Part shown: positions 1 to 5,275 of the stretch, piece after piece
How the letters are laid out: the number at the start of each line of letters is the position of its first letter
How positions within the stretch are numbered: the stretch's first letter is position 1
Assembly (NCBI GenBank): GCA_964633205.1
Contig: CAZWFN010000252.1
Coordinates: forward strand, 1-5,704
DNA from: CAYVQE01 sp964633205
GTDB taxonomy: Bacteria > Myxococcota > B64-G9
Direction: 5' to 3'
DNA: 5,704 nt
Made by a program: the position numbers and the translations under genes
Notes under the pieces: generated by a model
Told to the model about the DNA's origin: nothing
Database searches by the model: none
What the model saw: the letters and a program-made list of their open reading frames with translations, nothing else

Positions 1-23
1 TCCTGGCACGGCAGCTAGACGTA

Positions 24-44
24 GCGCTGTTTTGCTGACAGCGC
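24..44 (-). terminator. Hairpin downstream of the PilZ gene, possible terminator
   Basis: A perfect 7-bp stem (GCGCTGT at 24-30, ACAGCGC at 38-44) with a 7-base loop lies 14 bases past the pilZ stop codon. It sits where a transcription terminator would be expected for the minus-strand gene. No U-run follows on the minus strand, so it is not a classical intrinsic terminator. It may be a weak terminator, a 3'-end stabilising hairpin, or chance. Confidence 0.35.
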
Positions 45-58
45 GGATGCCTCGGGGT

Positions 59-460
59 TCAGGCCACTTGCGGCAGGGGGCTGCCCAGGCTGGTGGCGTC
101 GAGCCAGCGGGCCAGGGCGCGTTCGGCGGTGAAGTCCAGCGCGTTGAAGCGACAGCGCACGCCCAGGTAGCCGCAGGCGGTGGTGTGGCCGAGCACCACC
201 CCCCCGGCGCGCAAGCGGCGCCGCGAGCCCGGCAGCCGAAAGACCACCTCGACGCGGGTGCCCGGGGTGTAGATTCGTTCGCCCTCGAAGCAGAAGCCGC
301 CTATGCCCAGGTTGCCGCGGCGGGCCACCAGCGGCCCGCCGCCCTCGTAGGCCACGTGTAGCCGGGCCGGGTAGCGCGGCGAGCTGCGCTCGCTGCGGAA
401 GTCTTGCGCAGCGCCCGCGCTGCGCCCGCCCTGGCGACAGAATCGATCGAACAAGCCCAT
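59..460 (-). CDS. PilZ domain protein, probable c-di-GMP receptor
   Basis: This 133-residue protein is essentially one PilZ domain, the small beta-barrel that binds cyclic di-GMP and passes the signal to motility, biofilm or secretion machinery. The arginine motif is visible as R29-Y-P-A-R33, with R25 four residues earlier. The second motif, usually (D/N)xSxxG, reads N50-L-G-I-G-G55, so glycine replaces the usual serine. Strands around residues 68-105 (VEVVFRLPG, GYLGVRCRF) fit the barrel. There is no signal peptide or membrane segment, so the protein should be cytosolic. The start is supported by an AGGGAGGT ribosome binding site (466-473 on the complement) five bases upstream. It is a stand-alone receptor, so its output partner cannot be told from sequence. 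Family assignment is by motif reading; c-di-GMP binding is inferred. Confidence 0.85.
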   Translation of the reverse strand: MGLFDRFCRQGGRSAGAAQDFRSERSSPRYPARLHVAYEGGGPLVARRGNLGIGGFCFEGERIYTPGTRVEVVFRLPGSRRRLRAGGVVLGHTTACGYLGVRCRFNALDFTAERALARWLDATSLGSPLPQVA

Positions 461-560
461 GTCCGGACCTCCCTGGTCTGAAGCGGCGCCCTCCAGCAGC
501 CGCTGGCGCCCCGCTGCTGACCATCCATGACGGACCAGTTCTCCCCAGTGTTCACCCGGC

Positions 561-590
561 CTTAAAAAAATCCGACGAAAAACAACACCT
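561..590 (-). promoter_or_regulatory. AT-rich patch, probable pilZ promoter core
   Basis: In otherwise GC-rich DNA, this 30-base stretch contains A7 (564-570) and AACAACA-type sequence. It lies about 100 bases upstream of the pilZ start. On the minus strand TTTAAG (566-561) matches four of six -10 positions. No convincing -35 box sits at normal spacing, which would suit an activator-dependent promoter given the CRP-like site just upstream. Exact promoter elements are inferred. Confidence 0.35.
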
Positions 591-606
591 TGTGACCTGG
601 ATCACC
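591..606. promoter_or_regulatory. CRP-like palindrome 1 upstream of pilZ
   Basis: TGTGA-N6-TCACC matches nine of ten conserved positions of the CRP-family consensus TGTGA-N6-TCACA. Its centre is 598.5. It directly abuts the AT-rich patch upstream of pilZ, about 44 bases before the start site predicted from the TTTAAG box, close to a class II activator position. Candidate binders are CRP, Vfr or Clp-type regulators; none is encoded in the window. Confidence 0.45.
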
Positions 607-621
607 CCCGGCGGCCAGCCC

Positions 622-637
622 TGTGGCGCGGATCACA
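622..637. promoter_or_regulatory. CRP-like palindrome 2 upstream of pilZ
   Basis: TGTGG-N6-TCACA again matches nine of ten conserved positions of the CRP-type consensus. Its centre at 629.5 is 31 bp, about three helical turns, from the centre of the first palindrome, so two dimers would sit on the same DNA face. It lies 20 bases beyond the stop codon of the split-barrel gene (658-1059), between genes rather than inside one. Confidence 0.4.
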
Positions 638-657
638 GCGCGGCGGCCCGCCGCTGC

Positions 658-1059
658 TCAATCCGCGTCCTGCACCTCCGGACCGATCAGGGGCAGCTCA
701 CGGTCGATGCGGAAGGTGACCAGGAAGAGCTGGCCGATGCGCTCCTCGTCTTCGGGCGTGTACTGGCGCCGCCTGAGCTGGGCGATGCGCTCGGCGTCCT
801 GCTGCTCGTCGATGCGGGTCAGGTGAAAGCGCTTGCCGCGCCAGCCCTGGCCTTCCTCGCGGAACAGGTAGGCCGCGTGCGGGTTCTGCTGCAGGTTGGC
901 CCGGCTGAGCCGGTCGGCCATGATCATGGTCAGGGTACCCGCCTCGAGCACGTGCGGCCGGGCGTACACGGCCGCGTTGACCCGCCCCTGGCCGTCGGCG
1001 GTGGCCAGCACCCCGGTACCCCGGGTATTCTCGAAGTATTCCCTCAAATCGGCGCCCAT
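658..1059 (-). CDS. Pyridoxamine 5'-phosphate oxidase family (FMN-binding split barrel) protein
   Basis: This 133-residue protein looks like a small member of the PNPOx-like split-barrel family, whose members bind FMN, F420 or haem and carry out varied redox reactions. The visible family pattern is an N-terminal helix (LREYFENT), a strand with GVLATADGQG (16-25), VNAAVYARP (27-35), TLTMIMAD (42-49), then NLQQNPHAAYLF (55-66), where the NPxAxxxF element is typical. The C-terminal part (about 84-133) is helical and acidic and ends in a strand with PLIG. It is far shorter than true PdxH (about 210 residues) and lacks its C-terminal region, so vitamin B6 synthesis is unlikely. It should be cytosolic. 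AGGAGG (1065-1070, complement) sits five bases before the ATG. It diverges from the S1 gene. The substrate is unknown. Confidence 0.8.
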   Translation of the reverse strand: MGADLREYFENTRGTGVLATADGQGRVNAAVYARPHVLEAGTLTMIMADRLSRANLQQNPHAAYLFREEGQGWRGKRFHLTRIDEQQDAERIAQLRRRQYTPEDEERIGQLFLVTFRIDRELPLIGPEVQDAD

Positions 1060-1085
1060 CTCGCCCTCCTCTCCCGCGTCGTGGT

Positions 1086-1102
1086 CTCCTTATTCAAGTT
1101 AA
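1086..1102. promoter_or_regulatory. AT-rich patch in the divergent intergenic region, possible promoter core
   Basis: CTCCTTATTCAAGTTAA is the only AT-rich stretch between the divergent split-barrel and S1 genes. On the minus strand TTAACT (1102-1097) lies 15 bp after TTGCAT (1123-1118), a weak promoter-like pair for the split-barrel gene. I found no convincing plus-strand promoter for the S1 operon by eye. Assignment rests mainly on position and base composition. Confidence 0.25.
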
Positions 1103-1134
1103 GGCCGACCGGGACGGATGCAAGGCGAACCCGC

Positions 1135-1163
1135 CCGGTGGAACGTGGCCGGTGGAACGTGGC
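1135..1163. repeat. Tandem 14-bp direct repeat upstream of the S1 gene
   Basis: CGGTGGAACGTGGC occurs twice head to tail with no mismatch (1136-1149 and 1150-1163), and the preceding C extends the period by one base. It lies 106 bases before the S1 start codon, in non-coding DNA between divergent genes. It could be a pair of regulator sites or a simple replication-slippage duplication. Confidence 0.8.
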
Positions 1164-1234
1164 TGGGGCCTTCCCCCGGGTCGCTCGGGACCGGTCGGTC
1201 TTGCAGGCCGGCGGGCAGGCGTGGTAGGTAGCTA

Positions 1235-1249
1235 GCGCCGGAGGGGCGC
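1235..1249 (+). promoter_or_regulatory. Small leader hairpin with SD-like loop before the S1 gene
   Basis: GCGCC (1235-1239) and GGCGC (1245-1249) can form a 5-bp stem whose loop reads GGAGG (1240-1244). The true Shine-Dalgarno, GAGGAG at 1254-1259, begins five bases downstream and lies nine bases before the ATG. The loop offers a second anti-SD-complementary site too far from the start to be used directly. It may affect ribosome loading; a chance hairpin is quite possible in DNA this GC-rich. Confidence 0.25.
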
Positions 1250-1268
1250 AAGCGAGGAGAGGCACGGG

Positions 1269-2909
1269 ATGGACGAAGATCGAGATCAGGGCAAGGCCAT
1301 GGCCGGAAATGATGCGGCCGGCGGCGACGAGAAGACGGACGCGGCGGCCCAGGCGGTCGGCGAGCAGAAGCCGGAGCCGGAGAACGAAGCTGGCGGCGGG
1401 AAGTCCGAGGAGCGGGCCGCGCCCGGCGCCGGAGACGAGGCCGGAGCCGAGCAGCAGGCTGGCCAAGCGGATGGAGAACAGCCGGCCGCCGCGGAGGGGG
1501 TATCGGACGACGAGCGGGCCGAGTTTCTGGCCGCGCTGGAGCAGGACTTCGACACCCAGGAGTCGAACCGCGGCGAGATGGTCAGCGGCACGGTGATGTC
1601 GCGCACCGGCGAGTACCTGTTCGTGGACCTGGGCGGCAAGAGCGAGGGGCTGCTGTCGCTGGAGGAGTTCCGCGACGAGGACGTGCCGGCGGTGGGCGAC
1701 ACCGTCGAGGCCTGCGTGATCTCCACGGGCGCCGGCGGAGTGGTGCTCAGCCGCAAGCTGGCCAAGGGCATCCGCGATCGCGAGCTGCTCGAAGAGGCCC
1801 ACCGCAGCAAGCTGCCGGTCGAGGGCCGGGTGGCCGAGCGCAACAAGGGCGGCTTCGTGGTCGAGCTGGGCGGGCTGCGGGCCTTCTGCCCGATCAGCCA
1901 GATCGAGCTGCGCTACTGCGAGGACCCCGACGTCCACCTGGGCCAGCGCTACTCCTTCCAGATCACCAAGTACGATGACTCCGGCCGCCGGCCCGATCTG
2001 GTGGTCTCGCGCAAGGCCCTGCTCAAGGCCGCGGCCGAGCGCGAGGCGGCCGAGCTACGCGAGACCCTGACCGAGGGTGAGATCGTCAGCGGCACGGTGC
2101 GCAACATCCGCGAATTCGGCGCCTTCATCGACCTGGGCGGGCTGGACGGGCTGCTGCCCATCAGCGAGCTGTCCCACGCCCGGGTCGACAAGGTCGAGGA
2201 CGTGCTCAGCATCGGCGACGAGGTGCACGTGCAGGTGGTCTCGTTCGACCGCGAGCGCGACCGCATCAGCCTGAGCCTCAAGCGGCTCGAGGCCGATCCC
2301 TGGGAAGAGGCCATGCGCGACTTTCCCGAGGGCAGCCGGCTGACCGGTCGGGTGGTGCGACTGCAGCCCTTCGGTGCCTTCGTCGAGCTGACCCCGGGGG
2401 TCGACGGGCTGATCCACATCTCCAACTTCAACACCCCCGAGCGCGTCAGCCACCCGCGGGCGGTGGTGCAGGTGGGCGACGAGATCGAGGTCGAGGTGCT
2501 CCGGGTCGAGCCCGAGCGGCGCCGCATCGGCCTGGCCCGGGTGGCCGAGCCGGGCGAGTTCGGCGACGTGCCGGTGATCGGCGCGGTGATCGAGGGCCGC
2601 GTCGATTCGGTGGCCCCCTTTGGCGTATTCGTCAAGCTGGGCCCGGGGCGCAAGGGCCTGGTGCCCAACGCCGAGCTGGGCACCCCGCGCGGCAGCGACA
2701 ACCGCAAGGACTTCCGACCGGATACGCCGATCAAGGTCAAGGTGCTCGATGTGACCGATGGCGGCCGGCGCATCCGGCTGTCGCGCCAACAGGCACTGGA
2801 CGACGCCGAGCGGGCCGAGTTCTCCGACTACCTCGACCGCGATCACGGCGATCGTTCGGGCGGCTTCGGCACCCTGGGCGACCTGCTGGGCGACAAGCTC
2901 AAGCGATAA
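1269..2909 (+). CDS. RpsA-like protein with five S1 RNA-binding domains
   Basis: This 546-residue protein consists of an acidic, low-complexity, probably disordered tail (1-80, rich in A, G, E, D, Q) and five S1 OB-fold domains at about 102-163, 182-250, 268-338, 354-424 and 437-506. Domains 3 and 4 are most canonical (FGAFIDLGG-LDGLLPISELSH; FGAFVELTPGVDGLIHIS). The order and linkers follow domains 1-5 of ribosomal protein S1: FDRERDRISLSLKRLEADPWEE closely resembles the domain 3-4 junction of E. coli RpsA. A sixth domain is absent, replaced by a tail ending GGFGTLGDLLGDKLKR. It should bind single-stranded RNA in the cytoplasm and may associate with ribosomes. The neighbours are not those of gammaproteobacterial rpsA (ihfB, cmk), so it may be a paralogue rather than the main S1. 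The ATG has GAGGAG nine bases upstream. It is probably the first gene of an operon with the two cyclophilins. Confidence 0.88.
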   Translation: MDEDRDQGKAMAGNDAAGGDEKTDAAAQAVGEQKPEPENEAGGGKSEERAAPGAGDEAGAEQQAGQADGEQPAAAEGVSDDERAEFLAALEQDFDTQESNRGEMVSGTVMSRTGEYLFVDLGGKSEGLLSLEEFRDEDVPAVGDTVEACVISTGAGGVVLSRKLAKGIRDRELLEEAHRSKLPVEGRVAERNKGGFVVELGGLRAFCPISQIELRYCEDPDVHLGQRYSFQITKYDDSGRRPDLVVSRKALLKAAAEREAAELRETLTEGEIVSGTVRNIREFGAFIDLGGLDGLLPISELSHARVDKVEDVLSIGDEVHVQVVSFDRERDRISLSLKRLEADPWEEAMRDFPEGSRLTGRVVRLQPFGAFVELTPGVDGLIHISNFNTPERVSHPRAVVQVGDEIEVEVLRVEPERRRIGLARVAEPGEFGDVPVIGAVIEGRVDSVAPFGVFVKLGPGRKGLVPNAELGTPRGSDNRKDFRPDTPIKVKVLDVTDGGRRIRLSRQQALDDAERAEFSDYLDRDHGDRSGGFGTLGDLLGDKLKR

Positions 2910-2940
2910 CCGCCTCCGTCGGGGGCAGTCAGGAGAGAGC

Positions 2941-3438
2941 ATGGCCAATCCCACCATCACGCTGAACACCAGCAAGGGCCCCATCGCGGTCGAGCTCTTC
3001 GCCGATCGGGCGCCCAAATCGGTCGACAACTTTTTGCAGTACGCCCGCGACGGCGACTACGACGGCACCGTGTTCCACCGGGTGATCCCGGGCTTCATGG
3101 TCCAGGGCGGCGGCTTCACCCCGGACCTGCAGCAAAAGCCCACCCGCGATCCGATCCAGAACGAGGCCGACAACGGGCTGAAGAACGAGCGCGGCACCCT
3201 GGCCATGGCCCGCACCGGCGACATCCACTCGGCCACCAGCCAGTTCTTCATCAACGTGGCCGACAACGACTTTCTCAACCACGGCGGCCGCGACTTCGGC
3301 TACGCCGTGTTCGGCCGGGTGACCGCCGGCATGGACGTGGTCGACGCCATCGTCAACAGCCCGACCGGGGCCAAGGGCCCATTCGCCAAGGACTGCCCGG
3401 TCGAGGACATCACCATCGACTCGGTCGCCATCGACTGA
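2941..3438 (+). CDS. ppiB: Cytoplasmic cyclophilin, peptidyl-prolyl cis-trans isomerase
   Basis: This 165-residue protein is a single cyclophilin domain catalysing cis-trans isomerisation of peptide bonds before proline, so it assists protein folding. Hallmarks are FHRVIPGFMVQGGGF (45-59) with catalytic R47 (equivalent to Arg55 of human CypA), GTLAMAR (85-91), QFFIN (101-105) and FLN (111-113). Length and sequence match E. coli PpiB closely, including the shared GLKN-RGTLAMART segment. There is no signal peptide, so it acts in the cytosol. An AGGAG ribosome binding site starts at 2931 and the ATG is 31 bases past the S1 stop codon, which suggests cotranscription. It is about 65% identical to the next gene product by ungapped hand alignment. 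Confidence 0.95.
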   Translation: MANPTITLNTSKGPIAVELFADRAPKSVDNFLQYARDGDYDGTVFHRVIPGFMVQGGGFTPDLQQKPTRDPIQNEADNGLKNERGTLAMARTGDIHSATSQFFINVADNDFLNHGGRDFGYAVFGRVTAGMDVVDAIVNSPTGAKGPFAKDCPVEDITIDSVAID

Positions 3439-3468
3439 TCGTTCGCCAAAACCGAACAGGAGGCACGC

Positions 3469-4053
3469 ATGTTGTTCAAGATCGCCAGCAGCGTATTGGT
3501 GCTCGGCCTGGCCCTGAGCCCGGCCGCCGTAGCCGGCAACCCGACCGTGGTCATCGACACCAACAAGGGCCAGCTCGAGGCCGTGCTCTACGCCGACAAG
3601 GCACCGATCACGGTGAAGAACTTCTTGCAGTACGTCGAGGCCGACCACTACGACGGCACCGTCTTCCACCGGGTGATCCCCAACTTCATGATCCAGGGCG
3701 GCGGCTTCACCAAGGACCTGAAGCAGAAGCCGACCCGCGATGCGATCAAGAACGAGGCCGACAAGGGACTGAAGAACGAACGCGGCACCCTGGCCATGGC
3801 CCGCACCTCGGCCAAGGACTCGGCCCGGGCCCAGTTCTTCATCAATTTGAAGCACAACCGCTTCTTGAACCACGGGGTGCGCGACTTCGGCTACGCCGTG
3901 TTCGGCAAGGTGACCAAGGGCATGGACGTGGTCGACGCCATCGCCGCGGTCAAGACCGGTCCCAAGGGCCCCTTCCCCAAGGACGTACCCCAGCAGCCGG
4001 TGATCATCGAGTCGATCAGCGTCAAGAAGGCGGGCAAGAAGGCGGGCAAGTAA
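3469..4053 (+). CDS. Secreted (periplasmic) cyclophilin, peptidyl-prolyl isomerase
   Basis: This 194-residue protein has a signal peptide (MLFKIA, then a hydrophobic core to residue 20, likely cleavage after AVA at 22) followed by a cyclophilin domain. Catalytic hallmarks are intact: FHRVIP with the catalytic arginine at residue 68, QGGGF, GTLAMAR, QFFIN and FLN. It should isomerise prolyl bonds of exported proteins in the periplasm, the role of PpiA in E. coli. The domain aligns without gaps to the upstream cyclophilin from the shared NPT onwards, at a constant offset of 591 bases, so the pair is a tandem duplication with a signal sequence gained or lost. The C-terminus carries a short basic repeat, KKAGKKAGK, missing from the partner. 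AGGAGG at 3458-3463 is five bases before the ATG, and the gap to the upstream gene is 30 bases. Confidence 0.93.
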   Translation: MLFKIASSVLVLGLALSPAAVAGNPTVVIDTNKGQLEAVLYADKAPITVKNFLQYVEADHYDGTVFHRVIPNFMIQGGGFTKDLKQKPTRDAIKNEADKGLKNERGTLAMARTSAKDSARAQFFINLKHNRFLNHGVRDFGYAVFGKVTKGMDVVDAIAAVKTGPKGPFPKDVPQQPVIIESISVKKAGKKAGK

Positions 4054-4060
4054 ACCCGTC

Positions 4061-4104
4061 TGCAGCCGGGGCGGGGGACCGGCCGCGGCCGGATGCCGGC
4101 TGCA
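4061..4104. terminator. Nested GC-rich inverted repeat between convergent genes
   Basis: TGCAGCCGG (4061-4069) and CCGGCTGCA (4096-4104) form a perfect 9-bp stem. Between them lies a perfect 14-bp palindrome, CCGGCCGCGGCCGG (4079-4092). The structure fills most of the 72-base gap between the secreted cyclophilin and the oppositely oriented peptidase gene, where a bidirectional terminator is expected. Neither strand has a U-run after the stem, so termination may be factor-assisted or weak. The inverted repeats are plain in the sequence; the function is inferred. Confidence 0.5.
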
Positions 4105-4125
4105 ACGCCCGGGCCGCCAGCGGAT

Positions 4126-5247
4126 TCAGTCGCGCAAATCGGTCAGGGTAGGATCGGCCGCAGCCCGCTGCAGGGCGCGGTCGAGCGCCCGGCGGCGCGG
4201 TTGGAAACGCTCGAGCTCGGCGTCGTCGAGACTGCGGCGTTCGGTGGCATGCAGCTCGAAGGGGTTGAGCAGCCGGCCGGCCCGGCTGTGTAGCTCGTAG
4301 TGCAGGTGCGCCGCGGTCGAGCGGCCGGTGTTGCCCGTTTTGGCCACCGGCGTGTCGGCGGCCAGCACGCGGCCGGGCCGGGCGGCATCGAGCACCTCGT
4401 CCAGGTGCAAGAACAGGGCCCGCACCCCGCTGTCCACATAGACCAGCTCCAGGCAGTAGCCGTTGTAACGGGTGTTCCAGTTGCGCCGCACCACCCGGGC
4501 CCGGTAGGGCGTGCGCACCTCGGTACCCACGTCGGTCTTGAAATCCACGCCCCGGTGGCGGCGGCCGGTCAGGTTCATCAATGCGGTCACCTGCTCGTAG
4601 TGATCGATGGGGCCGTTCTCGAGCCGCTTCTCTATCTCGCGGCCCTCGGCGTCGTAGTAGCGGCCGTAGGGAGCCCCCTCGGGCTGGTGGCGATAGGCGC
4701 TCAAGGTCTTGCCGAGCTTGGTGCTATGGTAGCGCAGCCCCAGGATGCGCACCCCGCCCGGGCCGTCGTCGGGTACGTAGACCACGGTCACCCGATCGCC
4801 CTTGAGCACGTCGCGGTGGGCGTCGAGCCACCAGATGAGCAGGCGGCCGATCTGGGCCGACAGCAGGTCGGCCTCGCGGCCTGCGACCTCGCGCGCCAGG
4901 GTGGCGTAGAGCGAGCCGCTGATGGTGGCGTCCAGCTGGCGCACCTCTGCGCCGACCGCCGTTTCCGCGGCTGGCGCGACGGCCGGCGCCGCATCCGCCC
5001 CCAGCACCACCGCCGGCGGTGCACCGGGGCGGTCTTCAGCGCCGGCCGGCCGAGCCGGAGCTTCGGCGGCGGCTCCGTCGCCAAGCGCCGCCGCCTCCGC
5101 CGCCGGTGCCGGTGGCGGCCCGGCCGGTGCCGAGGCGCGGCCGAGCCAGAAGCCGATGCCGGCGCCCAGCACGGCGCCGGCCAGCACGGCCACGCCGGTG
5201 GGAAATCGCTTGTGGTGGGGGGAGTCCCCAAGGGGGGTCAGGGACAA
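4126..5247 (-). CDS. M23 family peptidoglycan metalloendopeptidase, membrane-anchored
   Basis: From a TTG start this is a 373-residue protein. A short basic N-terminus (HHKR) and one hydrophobic segment (about 17-37) form a signal anchor. An Ala/Pro-rich linker follows (about 38-98), then a helical region (SGSLYATLA to KGDRVTVVY, about 110-157) like the OapA/LysM-like part of many gammaproteobacterial M23 proteins. The C-terminal LytM-type peptidase domain (about 220-335) keeps all active-site residues: H231 and D235 (HRGVD), H281 (FLHLD), and H314 and H316 (HLH). It should therefore be an active zinc enzyme that cuts peptide crosslinks of peptidoglycan in the periplasm, unlike EnvC/NlpD-type activators that have lost them. 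The frame stays open upstream to 5502, but that extension overlaps the GGDEF gene and reads like non-coding sequence. It lies 28 bases after the GGDEF gene, so cotranscription is likely. Confidence 0.88.
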   Translation of the reverse strand: MSLTPLGDSPHHKRFPTGVAVLAGAVLGAGIGFWLGRASAPAGPPPAPAAEAAALGDGAAAEAPARPAGAEDRPGAPPAVVLGADAAPAVAPAAETAVGAEVRQLDATISGSLYATLAREVAGREADLLSAQIGRLLIWWLDAHRDVLKGDRVTVVYVPDDGPGGVRILGLRYHSTKLGKTLSAYRHQPEGAPYGRYYDAEGREIEKRLENGPIDHYEQVTALMNLTGRRHRGVDFKTDVGTEVRTPYRARVVRRNWNTRYNGYCLELVYVDSGVRALFLHLDEVLDAARPGRVLAADTPVAKTGNTGRSTAAHLHYELHSRAGRLLNPFELHATERRSLDDAELERFQPRRRALDRALQRAAADPTLTDLRD

Positions 5248-5253
5248 GGTGCG

Positions 5254-5261
5254 CCTCCTCC
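5254..5261 (-). promoter_or_regulatory. Strong ribosome binding site that fixes a TTG start
   Basis: On the minus strand GGAGGAGG is followed by six bases (CGCACC) and then TTG at 5247-5245. No ATG, and no GTG before the hydrophobic segment, is available in this frame after the upstream gene ends. The strong Shine-Dalgarno at good spacing makes TTG the best start for the M23 gene. Confidence 0.75.
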
Positions 5262-5275
5262 CGCGGTTGGGTGTC

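Noticed and set aside
15..524. A 169-codon minus-strand frame overlapping pilZ
   Set aside because: It is Arg/Gly/Ala-rich with no motif, while the overlapping frame encodes a PilZ domain with its own ribosome binding site.
561..606. Possible intrinsic terminator for the split-barrel gene, from the T7 run on the minus strand
   Set aside because: The only stem nearby, GTGA/TCAC, is four base pairs and separated from the T-run by more than 20 bases; a promoter or operator reading fits better.
592..1227. A 211-codon plus-strand open frame opposite the split-barrel gene
   Set aside because: It is antisense to a convincing PNPOx-like gene, resembles no family I know, and has no ribosome binding site; long antisense frames are expected at this GC content.
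1581..2099. 15-bp direct repeat GTCAGCGGCACGGTG at 1581-1595 and 2085-2099
   Set aside because: Both copies encode the same VSGTV segment at equivalent positions of homologous S1 domains, so domain homology explains it.
2055..3029. Long minus-strand open frames (also 2929-3873) opposite the S1 and cyclophilin genes
   Set aside because: Composition is typical of antisense frames over GC-rich coding DNA, and the plus-strand products are unmistakable.
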